Positions 35,764 through 45,232 of a stretch of 45,771 nucleotides of DNA are shown here, piece after piece (position 1 is the first letter of the stretch; every line of letters starts with the position of its first letter). Source of the stretch: Crocinitomicaceae bacterium. GTDB taxonomy: Bacteria > Bacteroidota > Bacteroidia > Flavobacteriales_D > Crocinitomicaceae. The DNA lies in contig JALRFI010000076.1 in the NCBI GenBank assembly GCA_023253775.1, positions 1 to 45,771 on the forward strand, in the 5' to 3' direction. A program made the translations under genes and the position numbers. Below the pieces are notes generated by a model. That model saw only the letters and a program-made list of their open reading frames with translations. It was not told the DNA's origin and did no database searches.

Positions 35764-37128
35764 TTATAAGTTTTTATCGAGAAGATAGATCATCGCCGCA
35801 ATTGCTGCTGCACCAAGTTCGAGTTCTCGCTTGTTTACGTTTTCGAACACATCGCTTGGAGCATGATGAAAATCGAAATAACGCTGACTATCAGGCACAA
35901 AACCAAATAAAGGAATTCCCTCAAACTCCGATTTTAACGGACCAATATCAACTCCTCCATATCCTTTTTCGAATATGTGAAGTTCATAGTCTTTGAAATG
36001 AGGTGCAAAACTTTCAAGGAATTTTATCTGTTCTTCAGTTCCATCACATTGAAATCCCCTTGGGGAGAAGCCTCCGCGGTCACTCTCTAATGCAGCGATC
36101 TGAAGTTCTCCTTTTTCTTTTGACCACTTTGCATAAGTTTTACCACCCATATTTCCATTTTCTTCATTCATGAAAAAGACCACACGCAGTGTATGCTTTG
36201 GTTTGTATCCCAGCGTTTTCAGAATTCTTAGTGCTTCCAAACAGTGAATTACACCAGCACCATCATCGTGAGCCCCTTCTCCTGTGTCCCATGAATCCAA
36301 ATGACCTCCAAATGTGATGATCTCTTTGGAAGCTTCTGTTCCGGTTAACTCAGCAATAACATTGAAGGATGGAGCATCCTCGTAGTTTCTGCAATCCATT
36401 TCTAATGACAGATTCGCTTTTTTCATTGCTAATATTTCTGAAATCATTTCTGCATCTATTGTAGAAACAGCAGCAGCAGGAATTCTCGGAACACTGTCTT
36501 CGTAATGCATCGATCCAGTATGTGGGTGGTCATCCACAGGCAATCCAAGAGACCGGATGACAACTGCTTTTGCTCCAAGTTTTGCTGCTTCAACAGCACC
36601 AAATCCCCTTATGGCGTAACATCCCCCGTAAGCTTTGAATGTGTTGATCTCTTGTTCATTCATCGGCTGGTTGAGGAAGACAATTTTCCCTTCTACCTGA
36701 GATCTTTTAGCTTTTTTCAGTTCATCCAGATGACTAAATTCTATAACCTCACCCTTCAGTAATCCATTTGTTCCAATCGATCCACCCAGAGCCAGCACAT
36801 TTATTTTGATCATGTTACCCTTCTCAGGAGTGATCCACGCAGCTTCTGTTGTTCCTCTTTCCCAGTGAGGGACCATGATCTCTTGCTTGTATACTTTATC
36901 AAAACCATACTCTTTCATCTTCTGAAAAGACCATTCTACAGCCATTTCTGCTTCAGCACTTCCTGATAGACGAGCACCCACATCTTTGCAAAGACTTCTA
37001 AGGTTATCGTAAGACATTCCATGGCTTAATGCCTCATTGTATATCGATCGAATAAAAAGACTATCTGAAGTTTGTTGTCCTATTGACAAGAAAGAGGTCG
37101 ATAAAAAGGTAAACAATAAATGTCTCAT
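35764..37128 (-). CDS. M28 family metallopeptidase with PA domain
   Basis: The 454-residue protein has a signal peptide (LLFTFLSTSFLSIG), an inserted protease-associated domain (about 125-250, GGSIGTNGLLKGEV to AAAVS) and a complete di-zinc site: GGHLDSWDTGEGAHDDGAG, NEENGNMGG, ESDRGG and HHAPSDVFENV. It resembles carboxypeptidase Q/aminopeptidase members of M28 and is expected to be periplasmic or exported. Its ATG overlaps the stop of the SRPBCC gene by 4 bases, so the two form an operon read from the 37.65 kb promoter. All metal ligands are present. Confidence 0.92.
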   Translation of the reverse strand: MRHLLFTFLSTSFLSIGQQTSDSLFIRSIYNEALSHGMSYDNLRSLCKDVGARLSGSAEAEMAVEWSFQKMKEYGFDKVYKQEIMVPHWERGTTEAAWITPEKGNMIKINVLALGGSIGTNGLLKGEVIEFSHLDELKKAKRSQVEGKIVFLNQPMNEQEINTFKAYGGCYAIRGFGAVEAAKLGAKAVVIRSLGLPVDDHPHTGSMHYEDSVPRIPAAAVSTIDAEMISEILAMKKANLSLEMDCRNYEDAPSFNVIAELTGTEASKEIITFGGHLDSWDTGEGAHDDGAGVIHCLEALRILKTLGYKPKHTLRVVFFMNEENGNMGGKTYAKWSKEKGELQIAALESDRGGFSPRGFQCDGTEEQIKFLESFAPHFKDYELHIFEKGYGGVDIGPLKSEFEGIPLFGFVPDSQRYFDFHHAPSDVFENVNKRELELGAAAIAAMIYLLDKNL

Positions 37129-37652
37129 TTTTCGATTGTGTTTTTAAGGTTGTTTAATCCAAGAGAGAAATCCCTGCCAATGAAATTATCCATCATGCTT
37201 CCCATTAATTTTGATGTTGGGTTACTACCCATATCCATATCGAATGACCAAATGACTTTTGTACCTGTTTCTTCAGTTATCAATTCAAAAGAGGTCAATG
37301 AGTTGCCCCTTGGACCAAAATTAAGATCAATATTCAGCTTTCGATTCGCTTCAATATGGCTGATCTCCATGCTTCCGACTCCAACTTTTCTGTTTCCTTT
37401 CCATTCGTAACGATGTCCGACCGAAAATTGGTCTCCTGAAAAAGTGGTTTTCATTGCAGGGTCTTTTCCCGACCATGGACTCCAGATCACAAACATTTCA
37501 AAGTCTCCTAAATGTTTAAAAACGGTCTCCGGTTCAGCACGAATCGAGATCGACCTTTCGACGTGCACGTCTGAAGGTAACATCCATCCAATCGCCAATG
37601 TTAGCAAGATTAAAACTGCTAAAACTAGGAGTAGAATAGGTGAAACAGACAT
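37125..37652 (-). CDS. Membrane-anchored SRPBCC (START-like) protein
   Basis: The 175-residue protein has one N-terminal membrane segment (ILLLVLAVLILLTLAIGWML) followed by a polyketide-cyclase/SRPBCC domain: VERSISIRAEPETVFKHLGDFEMFVIWSPW, then GHRYEWKGN and a final helix with LGLNNLKN. Such proteins bind hydrophobic ligands, but function is generally unknown. It precedes the M28 peptidase gene with a 4-base overlap and diverges from ychF. Confidence 0.8.
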   Translation of the reverse strand: MSVSPILLLVLAVLILLTLAIGWMLPSDVHVERSISIRAEPETVFKHLGDFEMFVIWSPWSGKDPAMKTTFSGDQFSVGHRYEWKGNRKVGVGSMEISHIEANRKLNIDLNFGPRGNSLTSFELITEETGTKVIWSFDMDMGSNPTSKLMGSMMDNFIGRDFSLGLNNLKNTIEK

Positions 37653-37665
37653 AAAGTGTTTTTTA

Positions 37666-37673
37666 CGAAGATA
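37666..37673 (-). promoter_or_regulatory. Possible -7 box of the SRPBCC-M28 operon
   Basis: On the minus strand TATCTTCG (one mismatch to TAnnTTTG) lies 13 bases before the ATG at 37652. Confidence 0.4.
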
Positions 37674-37724
37674 GAAGAATTGGATGAGAACATTTCAAAT
37701 CCTTTTTAATCCTTAATGAATAGT

Positions 37725-37732
37725 TATCTTTG
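37725..37732 (+). promoter_or_regulatory. -7 promoter box of ychF
   Basis: TATCTTTG matches TAnnTTTG exactly, 18 bases before the ychF ATG at 37751. It overlaps the TTG at 37730 that would otherwise extend the open frame. Confidence 0.7.
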
Positions 37733-37750
37733 CCCAAAAATAATCGAAGC

Positions 37751-38848
37751 ATGTCATTAAAGTGTGGAATTGTAGGTTTACCAAATGTGGGGAAATCAAC
37801 TCTTTTCAATTGTCTTTCAAATGCAAAGGCACAATCAGCAAATTTTCCCTTTTGCACGATAGAACCGAATATAGGAACCATCTCAGTTCCTGATACCCGT
37901 CTGGAGGTCTTGGAGAAGATCGTCAATCCGGAAAAAGTGGTGCCAACAACGATGGAAATCGTTGATATTGCCGGATTGGTGAAAGGGGCTTCAAAAGGTG
38001 AAGGTTTAGGGAATCAATTTCTTGCGAACATCAGAGAGACGGATGCGATCATTCATGTTTTGAGATGCTTTGATGACGGTAATATCGTTCACGTTGACGG
38101 AAGTGTTGATCCGGTTAGGGATAAAGAGATCATTGATATTGAACTTCAGCTGAAAGATCTTGAGACGATCGAAAAAAGAATTACTTCGATTGCCAGACAA
38201 CTTAAATCTGGAGATAAAGAGATCGTTAAGGAAAATGACGTTGCTCAAAGGATCAAACTGGAACTTGAAAAAGGGAATTCTGTGCGTTCAATTCCGTTCG
38301 ATGAAAAAGAGAAGGAGATTGTTGGTAGATTCCAGCTGATTACTTCAAAACCTGTGCTTTACTTGTGTAACGTAGAGGAGTCAGCTGTGAAAACTGGTAA
38401 TAAATATGTCGATCTTGTTAAAGAAGCAGTAAAAAATGAAGATGCCGAGGTATTGGTCATCGGAGCAAAGATCGAAGCTGATATCACTGAATTGGATACG
38501 TATGAGGAGCGACAAATGTTCCTTGAAGAATTAGGACTGGATGAGCCAGGAGTGAACCGTTTGATCAGATCTGCATATGCCCTTTTGAATCTTCAAACAT
38601 ATTTCACTGCAGGAGTTAAAGAAGTGCGTGCCTGGACTATCAGAAAAGGGATGACAGCACCGCAAGCTGCTGGAGTTATCCATACGGATTTTGAAAAAGG
38701 ATTTATTCGTGCTGAAGTCATGAAATACAATGATTTCACAACACTTGGTTCTGAAGCTGCTGTCAAAGAAGCAGGGAAATTTAAAGTAGAGGGGAAAGAG
38801 TACGTTGTCGAGGATGGAGACGTCATGCATTTCCGTTTTAATGTTTAA
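37751..38848 (+). CDS. ychF: Redox/ribosome-associated GTPase YchF (OLA1 family)
   Basis: From ATG 37751 the product is 365 residues: MSLKCGIVGLPNVGKSTLFNCLSNA (P-loop GLPNVGKST), switch region NFPFCTIEPNIG, DIAGLVKGASKGEGLGN, and the altered base-recognition motif NVEE in place of NKxD, which lets the family use ATP. The C-terminal TGS-like domain contains TYFTAGVKEVRAWTI and ends DGDVMHFRFNV. It is full length. The start is fixed by the promoter at 37725. The fumarylacetoacetase gene follows after 29 bases. Confidence 0.97.
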   Translation: MSLKCGIVGLPNVGKSTLFNCLSNAKAQSANFPFCTIEPNIGTISVPDTRLEVLEKIVNPEKVVPTTMEIVDIAGLVKGASKGEGLGNQFLANIRETDAIIHVLRCFDDGNIVHVDGSVDPVRDKEIIDIELQLKDLETIEKRITSIARQLKSGDKEIVKENDVAQRIKLELEKGNSVRSIPFDEKEKEIVGRFQLITSKPVLYLCNVEESAVKTGNKYVDLVKEAVKNEDAEVLVIGAKIEADITELDTYEERQMFLEELGLDEPGVNRLIRSAYALLNLQTYFTAGVKEVRAWTIRKGMTAPQAAGVIHTDFEKGFIRAEVMKYNDFTTLGSEAAVKEAGKFKVEGKEYVVEDGDVMHFRFNV

Positions 38849-38877
38849 TTTAGGTCTTATTCGAAAAAAAACGAAAA

Positions 38878-40155
38878 ATGAATATTGCAGCCAATAATCC
38901 TGAACTAAGATCATGGGTTGAGGTAAAACAAGGGTCAGATTTCCCGATACAAAACCTTCCATTCGGAATTTTCAAAACAAATGGATTAACTCCAAGAGTA
39001 GGTGTTAGGATTGGTGATTTTGTATTGGATCTGAAAACTCTTTTTGTTCTTGGATATCTTGAGAACCTGGCATTCGAACTTTCTGACTTTGATTCTCAGT
39101 ATTTGAATCCAATGATGAAAAAGGGAAAAAAAGCTACAAGAGAGTTGCGTAACAGGATTTCCAAATTACTAGATGTGAGGCATGATGATCTGAAGAAGAA
39201 TGAGCACCATGTAGTACAAGTATTAATTCCAATTGATCAGGTCGAAATGTGTATGCCAATTCAAATTGGTGATTACACCGACTTCTACTCCAGTAAAGAG
39301 CACGCCACAAATGTTGGGGTTATGTTCAGAGACCCTGCTAATGCGCTTCTTCCGAATTGGCTTTGGATTCCTGTTGGATATCATGGGCGTTCAAGCTCGA
39401 TCATCATTTCAGGTGAAGCGATTCATCGACCAAAAGGTCAGATCAAACCAGTTGATAATGAGGATCCAATCTATGGACCTTCCAGACAATTGGATTTCGA
39501 GTTGGAAATGGGCTTTTTCACGTTTGACGGAAAGCCTCTTGGTGATTCGGTTTCGACTGAAGAGGCTGAAGATTATATTTTTGGAATGTGCTTGTTCAAT
39601 GACTGGTCGGCAAGAGATATTCAGAAATGGGAATATGTTCCTCTAGGACCTTTCCTGGCGAAGAACTTTGCTTCTAGTATTTCATCCTGGATCGTTACTT
39701 TGGATGCATTACAGCCTTTTAAAACAGAAACACCGAAACAAGAGCCTGAAGTTCTTGAATACCTAAAATTCACTGGAGAGAAATCATATGACATTCATCT
39801 TGAAGTAGCGATCAAACCCGATAATTCTGAAGAGACGATAGTTAGTAGATCAAATTTCAAATACATGTATTGGAATATGGCTCAGCAATTAGCGCATCAT
39901 ACAGTTAACGGGTGCAACGTTCGTTGTGGAGATCTAATGGGTTCTGGTACTATTTCAGGTCCGACTGAAGACTCTTATGGCTCAATGCTTGAGCTAGCAT
40001 GGAAAGGAACCAAACCACTTCCAATGAATGACGGTTCAGATCGTAAATTCATTATAGACAATGATACGGTAACCATGAGAGGATTTTGCGAAAAGAATGG
40101 AATTCGAATTGGTTTTGGTGAGGTATCTACTAAGGTACTACCGTCAAAGAAATAA
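38878..40155 (+). CDS. fahA: Fumarylacetoacetase
   Basis: The 425-residue protein follows the FAH fold: an N-terminal SH3-like domain (FPIQNLPFGIF, RVGVRIGDFVLDL) and a catalytic C-terminal domain with DYTDFYSSKEHATNVGVMFR (catalytic His in the KEHA segment), VGYHGRSSS, RQLDFELEMGFF, LFNDWSARDIQKWEYVPLGPF and GSGTISGP. It hydrolyses fumarylacetoacetate to fumarate and acetoacetate, the last step of tyrosine breakdown. Other tyrosine degradation genes are not in the window. The next gene starts 2 bases after its stop. Confidence 0.97.
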   Translation: MNIAANNPELRSWVEVKQGSDFPIQNLPFGIFKTNGLTPRVGVRIGDFVLDLKTLFVLGYLENLAFELSDFDSQYLNPMMKKGKKATRELRNRISKLLDVRHDDLKKNEHHVVQVLIPIDQVEMCMPIQIGDYTDFYSSKEHATNVGVMFRDPANALLPNWLWIPVGYHGRSSSIIISGEAIHRPKGQIKPVDNEDPIYGPSRQLDFELEMGFFTFDGKPLGDSVSTEEAEDYIFGMCLFNDWSARDIQKWEYVPLGPFLAKNFASSISSWIVTLDALQPFKTETPKQEPEVLEYLKFTGEKSYDIHLEVAIKPDNSEETIVSRSNFKYMYWNMAQQLAHHTVNGCNVRCGDLMGSGTISGPTEDSYGSMLELAWKGTKPLPMNDGSDRKFIIDNDTVTMRGFCEKNGIRIGFGEVSTKVLPSKK

Positions 40156-40157
40156 AT

Positions 40158-42398
40158 ATGAGTCAGGCAGTAGATCCAAGATTTCCGGATATTGATCTGG
40201 AAAAGGAACGCAGGGAGATCCTTAATGCGTTTCGTGGTTTACTTCGATCTGTCAAAAACCGAAACAGGGAAGATACGAAAATGATCCGTAAGGCGTTCGA
40301 CGTTGCAGTTGAAGCCCACAAGGATATGCGACGAAAGTCTGGCGAGCCCTATATTTATCATCCGATTGCCGTAGCAAGAATTTGTTCTGAAGAGATGGGA
40401 TTGGGCGCTACTGCAATCGCATGCGCTCTTTTGCATGACACAGTCGAAGATACTTACATCACTCTTCAAGATGTTGAAGATCTTTTCGGAAAAAAAGTAC
40501 GGATCATCATTGACGGGTTGACAAAAATCCCTGAAGTATTTGATGAGAATGCTTCAATTCAGGCTGAGAATTTCAGAAAAATGATCTTGACGATCTCTGA
40601 TGACCTTAGAGTAGTTTTGGTGAAACTCGCGGATCGACTTCACAACATGAGGACTCTCGGTTCAATGAGGCCAGACAAACAATTAAAGATTGCATCAGAG
40701 ACCAAATTCCTTTACGCGCCGCTTGCTCATCGTCTTGGATTATACTCCATTAAAAGTGAATTGGAAGATCTGGCATTGATGTACAGTGAGCCTGAGACCT
40801 ATAATGGCATTGAAGAGAAATTGAAGTCTACCAAGGATGCCAGAAATCGATTCATACGACGATTTATTCACCCCGTTAAAGAGTCTTTAATTCAAGAAGG
40901 CTATGTATTTGATATAAAAGCACGCACGAAGTCGATTTCTTCGATCCAACGGAAAATGTCTTCCAAAGATGTTCCTTTTGAAGAAGTTTTTGATGTTTTT
41001 GCAATTCGAATAATTGTTGATACTCCTGTAGAACTAGAAAAACCGGATTGTTGGAGGATCTATAGTATTGTCACTGATTTTTATCAGCCAAGCCCAGACA
41101 GATTGCGTGACTGGATATCTACGCCTAGAGCAAACGGCTATGAATCTTTGCATACGACGGTAATGTCTCCTCAAGGAAAGTGGGTTGAAGTTCAGATCCG
41201 TTCCAAAAGGATGGACGAGATCGCTGAAAAAGGACTTGCCGCGCATTACAAATACAAAGAGTCTAACTCTGAGGAGAGTAAATTTGACAGATGGATAGCT
41301 GAAGTAAGAGAATTGCTTGAAAATCCCGATCTAAATGCCATGGATTTTGTGAATGAGTTCAAACTGAACTTGTTCAATGACGAGATATATGTTTTTACAC
41401 CAAGAGGGGAACTTAGAGTTCTACCGACTGGTTCCACGATACTTGATTTCGCTTACGATATTCACACGGACATAGGAGACAAGTGCATCGGAGCAAAGGT
41501 GAATAATCGACTGGTGCCTTTAAGTTATCAGTTGCAAAATGGAGACCAGTTAGAGATTATTACCTCAGCTAAACAAAAACCGAATGAGGAATGGCTTCGT
41601 TTTGTGGTTACAGCACGCGCAAAACAGAAGATCAAGTCTTCATTGAACGAAGAGAAAAAGCTCATTGCACTGGATGGTAAGGAAATTTTGGAGCGTAAAT
41701 TCAAGCAATACAATATTCGATTTGTATCTGAAAATATTTCCTTCCTTGAAAAACACTATGGTCTTAGCTCAGCTACCGATCTTTATATACGCATTGCAAA
41801 AGGAAAAGTAGAGTTATCGAAATTGAGAGATATTGATACCGAGCATGGTATGTTCCAACTTCCAAAGAAATCAAATGTTCCGAAGGAGAAACATGAAAAG
41901 CAGATTTACACCAAGTTGGGAAGCAAGGCCGACACGATAATCATCGGAGAAGACTTTAAGAATATTCAATACCAGCTGGCTAAGTGTTGCAATCCACTAC
42001 CTGGAGATAAAGTGTTCGGTTTCATTACGATCAATGAGGGGATTAAAATCCATCGATATAATTGCCCAAATGCTGAGCATCTGATGTCTAAAATGGCCTA
42101 TCGCTGTATCAAATCAAGATGGAAGTCTCAGGAGTTGATTGAGCGCATTGCGGCGATTCGCATCTCAGGTATAGATACCCTAGGACTAGTAAATAAGCTT
42201 ACCGAGATAATCTCCAATCAGCATAATGTCAACATGAGATCTATTTCCTTTGAAACAGATGATGGAATATTTGAAGGGAAGATCAAAGTACTCGTATATG
42301 ATACTGAGCATCTTGAGCAGCTAATGCGAAAATTTGAACAGGTCGAAGGGGTGAAAAGTGTTTCTCGTTGGGATACAGACGAGGAGCTAATTAATTGA
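40158..42398 (+). CDS. Bifunctional (p)ppGpp synthetase/hydrolase (Rel/SpoT)
   Basis: The 746-residue RSH protein has an HD hydrolase domain (YHPIAVARI, ALLHDTVEDT, LADRLHNMRTL), a synthetase domain (KSISSIQRKM, VFDVFAIRIIVD, RDWISTPRANGYESLHTTV), a TGS domain (YVFTPRGELRVLPTGSTILDFAY), a zinc-finger/CC region (AKCCNPLPGD) and a C-terminal ACT domain. Both catalytic motif sets are intact, so it should make and degrade the stringent-response alarmone. It starts 2 bases after fahA, and its stop codon directly abuts the stop codon of the convergent OstA-like gene, with no base between. Confidence 0.97.
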   Translation: MSQAVDPRFPDIDLEKERREILNAFRGLLRSVKNRNREDTKMIRKAFDVAVEAHKDMRRKSGEPYIYHPIAVARICSEEMGLGATAIACALLHDTVEDTYITLQDVEDLFGKKVRIIIDGLTKIPEVFDENASIQAENFRKMILTISDDLRVVLVKLADRLHNMRTLGSMRPDKQLKIASETKFLYAPLAHRLGLYSIKSELEDLALMYSEPETYNGIEEKLKSTKDARNRFIRRFIHPVKESLIQEGYVFDIKARTKSISSIQRKMSSKDVPFEEVFDVFAIRIIVDTPVELEKPDCWRIYSIVTDFYQPSPDRLRDWISTPRANGYESLHTTVMSPQGKWVEVQIRSKRMDEIAEKGLAAHYKYKESNSEESKFDRWIAEVRELLENPDLNAMDFVNEFKLNLFNDEIYVFTPRGELRVLPTGSTILDFAYDIHTDIGDKCIGAKVNNRLVPLSYQLQNGDQLEIITSAKQKPNEEWLRFVVTARAKQKIKSSLNEEKKLIALDGKEILERKFKQYNIRFVSENISFLEKHYGLSSATDLYIRIAKGKVELSKLRDIDTEHGMFQLPKKSNVPKEKHEKQIYTKLGSKADTIIIGEDFKNIQYQLAKCCNPLPGDKVFGFITINEGIKIHRYNCPNAEHLMSKMAYRCIKSRWKSQELIERIAAIRISGIDTLGLVNKLTEIISNQHNVNMRSISFETDDGIFEGKIKVLVYDTEHLEQLMRKFEQVEGVKSVSRWDTDEELIN

Positions 42399-43949
42399 CT
42401 ATCGATACTTTTCAATTAGGATTTCTCTTGGACGCAGTCCAGGAGACCAGTTGAAACCTTTCAAAAGCCATTCTTTTTCATTGATCTGATCCATGGGGTA
42501 GAAAACACCGTCGGGATGATCAAAATAAGTGATTCCCGAAATTTCTCCACTATCTAAGTAGAATTTGAGATCACTTGAGTACAGTCGGTTCATACCGATT
42601 CGCTGCACAATCAAAGCAGAATCTTCATTTTTCTCTTTTAAAGGGAAGAAGATGGTTGAGGCATTTCCTGAAACATCCGCTCTGTAAAGGTTATTATCAT
42701 TATTGAAATATGCGAAAAGCTCCTTTCCGCCAATCTGATTATAATACAAGCCAGAGTCTACTTCCATTATAGTAATTGAGTTATTTCTGATGTGGATCCA
42801 GTCCAAAATAGTATCCTTAAAATATAGGGTCAGAGTATCGCCAGAGAGCTGAGCATTTTCATGCCAAACCATGGGTTGATGGAATAAATGAAAAACATCA
42901 GCTGTTTCGTTAAAAAGGAGACTATCACATGCAGCGGTGGTAGGTCCATTGAAAATAGATACATTATGATACCCTTTGATCAAGTTCACATTCCCTGCAG
43001 TATCTACAAATAGCTCAAGTGTATCGGCAAGCACGAAGGTGGTATCATTTTTCGAGATCCTTCGACCAACAGCATTTTCGTTTATCCTGAAATAATGATC
43101 CTTTTCGGCACTATATCCTTTTTGTCCATAAAAGGTATTTCCCTCAGTCGTATCAGTGAAACAAATATTTCCAAAGGCTTTTGTTATTCCTTCCTGTGAA
43201 ATGTAATGTATGGTATCGGCAGATAAAATCTCCGGGCCATTCGTCACTTTTGCATTTTTGTGAATGAAGGATTCTTCTGTATTTACATTGAACCAACCTC
43301 TTTCACACTCGATTAATACAGTATCTTTTTTTATCCTTGAAGGACCATAGAAATAGGTCTTTTGCTCCTGATAGCTGTAACGAAGTGTATCTGTTGTCAT
43401 CGTCACTTGATCATTCGTATATTTCACTTTCCCACCAACAGTGAAACTTCTGGTTTCGGGATAAAAATATCCTGTTCTGCTGGTTAGAACCTCTGACGAG
43501 GTGATACTCTCAATCTTTCCACCATGACGATAAATCCCTAATCCTTTTTTTGCATCATATTCGAGTGTGTCTGTTGTAAGTTTGTATTCAAGATCTCTCA
43601 CGCGAACGTGTCCCCAGAGCTTTGCTCTTTTGAGTTTTCCATTGTAATGCAGTGAATCGCAATAGAGATTGATGTCATCTTTTGTAATATGGACATTACC
43701 GTATGCTTTAACGATCTGAGTCTTATCAAAGTAATGCGCTGAATCACAATACATCGTATTTCCCTGATACTTAAAGTTTACTGTACCAACCAAACGATGG
43801 GCCCCGGTCTTTTCGTCATAGCCCAATTTTTCAGAGCCTGGCATTAATTCCAATATCGAACTCTGAGAGATACCCTTGTCTGGATTCAAAAAAAATGCGC
43901 TTAATACAATAAGCGCAAGTTTTACGATATGGAAATTTTTATTGATCAA
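42399..43949 (-). CDS. OstA-like protein (LptA/LptD N-terminal type, LPS transport related)
   Basis: The 516-residue protein has an N-terminal signal segment (KLALIVLSAFFLNP) and repeated OstA beta-jellyroll elements: GTVNFKYQGNTMYCDSAHYF, AYGNVHI, NLYCDSLHYNG, AKLWGHVRV, KLTTDTLEYDAK and so on, i.e. the .G.V.....d..L.cD...Y pattern repeated along the chain. LptA-type proteins bridge the periplasm for LPS. In Bacteroidota this long form is frequent and often linked to outer-membrane assembly. It overlaps the purA stop by 4 bases and is last in the Fur-STAS-purA operon. Confidence 0.88.
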   Translation of the reverse strand: MINKNFHIVKLALIVLSAFFLNPDKGISQSSILELMPGSEKLGYDEKTGAHRLVGTVNFKYQGNTMYCDSAHYFDKTQIVKAYGNVHITKDDINLYCDSLHYNGKLKRAKLWGHVRVRDLEYKLTTDTLEYDAKKGLGIYRHGGKIESITSSEVLTSRTGYFYPETRSFTVGGKVKYTNDQVTMTTDTLRYSYQEQKTYFYGPSRIKKDTVLIECERGWFNVNTEESFIHKNAKVTNGPEILSADTIHYISQEGITKAFGNICFTDTTEGNTFYGQKGYSAEKDHYFRINENAVGRRISKNDTTFVLADTLELFVDTAGNVNLIKGYHNVSIFNGPTTAACDSLLFNETADVFHLFHQPMVWHENAQLSGDTLTLYFKDTILDWIHIRNNSITIMEVDSGLYYNQIGGKELFAYFNNDNNLYRADVSGNASTIFFPLKEKNEDSALIVQRIGMNRLYSSDLKFYLDSGEISGITYFDHPDGVFYPMDQINEKEWLLKGFNWSPGLRPREILIEKYR

Positions 43950-45232
43950 ATTACCTGAGGTACTTCTTTCGTTAGTGTTTGTTTTCTATCCGGTCCGACT
44001 GAAACTACAGTGATCGGCACTTCCAATTTTTGTTCCAGATATTTCACATAATCTGTCAAAGCCTTCGGTGATTGATCCAATTCAGTAAGCTTAGTTAGAT
44101 CACTGTTCCAACCTGGAAGTTCTTCATAAACGGGAAATACCTCTGTATCGTTTATATCGAATGGGAAATAATCTACTTTTTCTCCATTAATGATATAATG
44201 TGTACAAGCTTTGATACTTTCAAAACAACCAAGTACGTCAGCCTTCATCATCGAAAGCTCTGTTACACCATTGATCATGATCGCATATTTCAGCTGTGGT
44301 ATATCGATCCATCCACAACGACGAGGCCTACCTGTTGTTGCCCCAAATTCATGTCCTTCTTTACGGATCAATTCTCCAACCTCATCATCCAATTCAGTTG
44401 GGAAGGGTCCGCTACCGACCCTTGTACAATATGCCTTGAAAATACCGATCACTTTGCCAATTTTGTTTGGAGCAACACCCAATCCTGTGCACGTACCTGC
44501 GGTCACAGTATTCGAAGAGGTAACAAATGGATAAGTTCCAAAGTCAATGTCTAGCATGGTTCCTTGAGCTCCTTCAGCAAGGATCTTTTTCCCAGATTTG
44601 ATCGCCTCATTTAAATAGTGCTCACTATCAACAGCCGTAAGTTGACGCAGTGTTTCAATGCCTTCCATCCAGGGACCTTCAAGTTCTTGCAAACTGTACT
44701 CAAAACCTTGGTAATGCTTTAGGATGCCGACATGTTTTTCAACGAGTGAATCATATTTTTCCTTGAAGTTATCAGAGAAAATATCCCCAACTCGTAGACC
44801 GTTTCTTCCTGTTTTGTCCATATACGTCGGTCCAATTCCTTTCAGTGTAGAGCCGATCTTGTTTTTGCCTTTTGAATTTTCTGAAGCAGCGTCAAGCAAA
44901 CGATGCGTTGGAAGAATCAAGTGTGCCTTTTTCGAAATCAGCAATCTGCTTTTGATGTCAATATTGAAAGGCGCCAGTTTCTCAAGTTCTTTCTGAAAAA
45001 TCACAGGATCGATAACTACACCATTTCCTACCAGATTAATAACACCCTCACGAAAAATTCCAGAAGGAATCGTGTGAAGAACATGCTTGATTCCCTCAAA
45101 TTCAAGTGTATGGCCTGCATTCGGCCCACCCTGGAAACGAGCAATGATATCGTACTGGGGGGTAAGAACATCTACGATCTTTCCTTTTCCTTCGTCACCC
45201 CATTGTAATCCTAATAATACGTCTACTTTCAT
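43946..45232 (-). CDS. purA: Adenylosuccinate synthetase
   Basis: The 428-residue protein begins MKVDVLLGLQWGDEGKGKIVD (GDEGKGK GTP loop at 12-18), then FQGGPNAGHTL, and has GIGPTYMDK, EGAQGTMLDIDFGTYPFVTSSN and GATTGRPRRCGW. It joins IMP and aspartate to form adenylosuccinate in AMP synthesis. It is full length. Its ATG overlaps the STAS stop codon (TAATG) and its stop overlaps the OstA-like start, so it sits in a tightly coupled operon. Confidence 0.98.
   Translation of the reverse strand: MKVDVLLGLQWGDEGKGKIVDVLTPQYDIIARFQGGPNAGHTLEFEGIKHVLHTIPSGIFREGVINLVGNGVVIDPVIFQKELEKLAPFNIDIKSRLLISKKAHLILPTHRLLDAASENSKGKNKIGSTLKGIGPTYMDKTGRNGLRVGDIFSDNFKEKYDSLVEKHVGILKHYQGFEYSLQELEGPWMEGIETLRQLTAVDSEHYLNEAIKSGKKILAEGAQGTMLDIDFGTYPFVTSSNTVTAGTCTGLGVAPNKIGKVIGIFKAYCTRVGSGPFPTELDDEVGELIRKEGHEFGATTGRPRRCGWIDIPQLKYAIMINGVTELSMMKADVLGCFESIKACTHYIINGEKVDYFPFDINDTEVFPVYEELPGWNSDLTKLTELDQSPKALTDYVKYLEQKLEVPITVVSVGPDRKQTLTKEVPQVI

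Noticed and set aside
44198-45208. Plus-strand frames of 90-118 codons across purA
   Set aside because: They are antisense shadows of purA, whose minus-strand frame is complete and carries all family motifs.
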